Assembly: GCA_013042795.1 (NCBI GenBank)
Contig: JABDPK010000153.1
Span: 1 to 8,124 of the forward strand
Length of the DNA: 8,124 bases
Source of the DNA: Saprospiraceae bacterium
Lineage (GTDB): Bacteria > Bacteroidota > Bacteroidia > Chitinophagales > Saprospiraceae
Reading direction: 5' to 3'
The position numbers and the translations under genes were made by a program. Below, piece by piece: positions 7,250 to 8,124 of the stretch (its first letter is position 1; each line of letters begins with the position of its first letter). Below the pieces are notes generated by a model that ran no database searches, was not told the origin of the DNA, and saw only the letters and a program-made list of their open reading frames with translations.

Positions 7250-7966
7250 TTGGCAAAACTCCTCATCATAATTCCCACTTATAATGAAATCGAGAATATC
7301 GAAGCCATTATTAATGCTGTTATGGCATTGTCAGACAATTATTCTGTGTTGGTGGTTGATGATGGATCGCCGGATGGTACAGCCGATAAGGTCATTTCCA
7401 TGATTCCAGGTTTGAATGGTCGTTTGAATATCATTCAGCGTGAAGGTAAACTAGGGTTGGGAACAGCATATATCGCCGGATTTAAATGGGCCCTTGAAAG
7501 AGATTATGACTTTATCATGGAAATGGATGCCGATTTTAGTCATAACCCCAAGGATGTTCCTCGATTGGTTGAAGCCTGCAAGGGAGAAGGTGTCGGTATG
7601 GCTGTCGGATCCAGGTATATGAAGGGTGGGGGCTTTCGAAATTGGAGCAAGTACCGCTTAATGCTATCATATGGCGCTTCTCTTTATACCCGGATGATCA
7701 CCTGGATGCCGGTGAAGGATGCCACTGCCGGATTTGTTGTTTACAAGCGGGAAGTGCTGGAAAAAATGAATCTCGATAAAATCGAATTTATCGGTTATGC
7801 CTTCCAGATTGAAATGAAATATTATTGCTATTCTCTTGGCTACAAGATCAAAGAAGTACCCATCATTTTCGTTGACCGTGAATTGGGCACCTCAAAAATG
7901 AATTCATCTATCATCAAGGAAGCTGTTCTGGGTGTGATTAAGATGCGGTTGCGGAAATATGGATAG
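7250..7966 (+). CDS. GT2 glycosyltransferase, Dpm1-like polyprenyl-phosphate mannose synthase
   Basis: A 238-residue cytoplasmic or membrane-associated GT-A fold enzyme of family GT2. It probably transfers a sugar (mannose from GDP-mannose in the named family) to polyprenyl phosphate, making a lipid-linked donor for glycans or protein glycosylation. Motifs in order: IIPTYNEIENIEAI (7-20), VVDDGSPDGTAD (35-46), REGKLGLGTAYIAGF (64-78), the metal-binding DAD in MEMDADFSH (90-98), VGSRYMKGGG (119-128), DATAGFVVY (157-165), GYAFQIEMKY (182-191) and VDRELGTSKM (208-217). There is no C-terminal transmembrane domain, so it is the compact Dpm1 type. The start is TTG: an in-frame TAA lies six bases upstream at 7241-7243, the next ATG is past the first motif, and the TTG start restores the family N-terminus. 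It lies 68 nt after E1 on the same strand; co-transcription is possible. Donor sugar is inferred from family. Confidence 0.93.
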   Translation: MAKLLIIIPTYNEIENIEAIINAVMALSDNYSVLVVDDGSPDGTADKVISMIPGLNGRLNIIQREGKLGLGTAYIAGFKWALERDYDFIMEMDADFSHNPKDVPRLVEACKGEGVGMAVGSRYMKGGGFRNWSKYRLMLSYGASLYTRMITWMPVKDATAGFVVYKREVLEKMNLDKIEFIGYAFQIEMKYYCYSLGYKIKEVPIIFVDRELGTSKMNSSIIKEAVLGVIKMRLRKYG

Positions 7967-7969
7967 ATT

Positions 7970-7996
7970 CAAGATATTAGACGCTAGATTTTAGAC
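7970..7996. repeat. Short 7-bp-periodic TAGA-rich patch
   Basis: TAGA occurs at 7978, 7985 and 7992, exactly 7 bases apart, within units TTAGACG, CTAGATT and TTAGACT. A degenerate fourth unit (CAAGATA) precedes them. It lies just after the glycosyltransferase stop codon. It looks like a decayed mini-tandem repeat. Confidence 0.45.
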
Positions 7997-8019
7997 TTAT
8001 GAGTAAGGATCCTCCGAGG

Positions 8020-8043
8020 GACGTGTGATTTAAATCACACGTC
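8020..8043. repeat. Perfect 24-bp palindrome containing TGTGA-N6-TCACA
   Basis: GACGTGTGATTT is followed directly by its exact reverse complement, with no mismatch. As DNA it is a two-fold symmetric site whose inner 16 bp match the CRP/FNR-superfamily core TGTGA-N6-TCACA. As RNA it could fold into a 10-bp stem with a UUAA loop. It starts 53 nt after the glycosyltransferase stop and has no T tract directly after it, so it is not a standard terminator. Its role, as operator, transcript-end hairpin or repeat-element arm, is open. Confidence 0.85.
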
Positions 8044-8087
8044 AAGTCCATGGTACCCCCAACTACACCCACAGTTAACCCCCCTTT

Positions 8088-8124
8088 TTCATTTCGACCG
8101 AATGCAATGAGCGGAGTATTAGAG
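8088..8124. repeat. Possible copy of a dispersed Bacteroidota intergenic repeat (cut by window edge)
   Basis: From memory, ATTTCGACCGAA followed shortly by GAGCGGAG resembles a short repeat often seen between genes in Bacteroidota genomes, commonly written CATTTCGACCGAA...GGAGAAATC. Here the usual 3' GAGAAATC is replaced by GAGTATTAG, so it may be a variant or decayed copy. CCG (8098-8100) and CGG (8112-8114) are its only obvious internal arms. No coding region is seen from 7967 to 8124. Confidence 0.4.

Noticed and set aside
8020..8060. Canonical rho-independent terminator for the glycosyltransferase gene
   Set aside because: The palindrome can form a hairpin, but it is followed by AAGTCCATGG with no T tract; the nearest short T run (8085-8089) is over 40 bases away.
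1..8124. CRISPR arrays, tRNA/rRNA genes, insertion sequences, phage or defence modules
   Set aside because: No regularly spaced repeats, clover-leaf sequences, transposase or integrase motifs, or known defence domains were seen on either strand.

Overview
The window looks like ordinary chromosomal DNA from a member of the Bacteroidota, plausibly of the Saprospiraceae/Chitinophagia side, though the genus cannot be named from sequence alone. Support: AT-rich intergenic DNA, no purine-rich Shine-Dalgarno boxes, Bacteroidota-type -7 promoter boxes (TAnnTTTG) before two divergent genes, a DUF1573 secreted protein, and a single-chain alpha-beta fusion of a 2-oxo acid dehydrogenase E1, a form I associate with this phylum.

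Left half (1-4030, minus strand): a tight four-gene cluster, transcribed right to left. It runs yaaA (peroxide-stress protein), an 11-nt gap, a 799-residue penicillin-acylase family (S45) Ntn-hydrolase, an ATGA start/stop overlap, a 144-residue four-helix membrane protein of unknown function, a 46-nt gap, and a DUF547 secreted protein cut by the window edge. The spacing argues for one transcript. The mix of products does not define a known pathway.

Middle (4031-4799): a DUF1573 secreted protein on the minus strand, with its own promoter and an intrinsic terminator that separates it from yaaA. A 186-nt divergent promoter region separates it from the E1 gene.

Right half (4800-8124, plus strand): a complete 793-residue E1 alpha-beta fusion, then a Dpm1-like GT2 glycosyltransferase (polyprenyl-phosphate mannose synthase type) that must start at TTG. 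The last 158 bases hold no gene. They carry a 7-bp-periodic patch, a perfect 24-bp palindrome containing TGTGA-N6-TCACA, and a segment resembling a dispersed Bacteroidota intergenic repeat.

No CRISPR array, tRNA, rRNA, IS element, phage module or recognisable defence system was seen. The points most worth a second look are the palindrome-rich tail, the Asp in the E1 thiamine-diphosphate/metal motif where the family has Asn, and the translationally coupled acylase-membrane protein pair.
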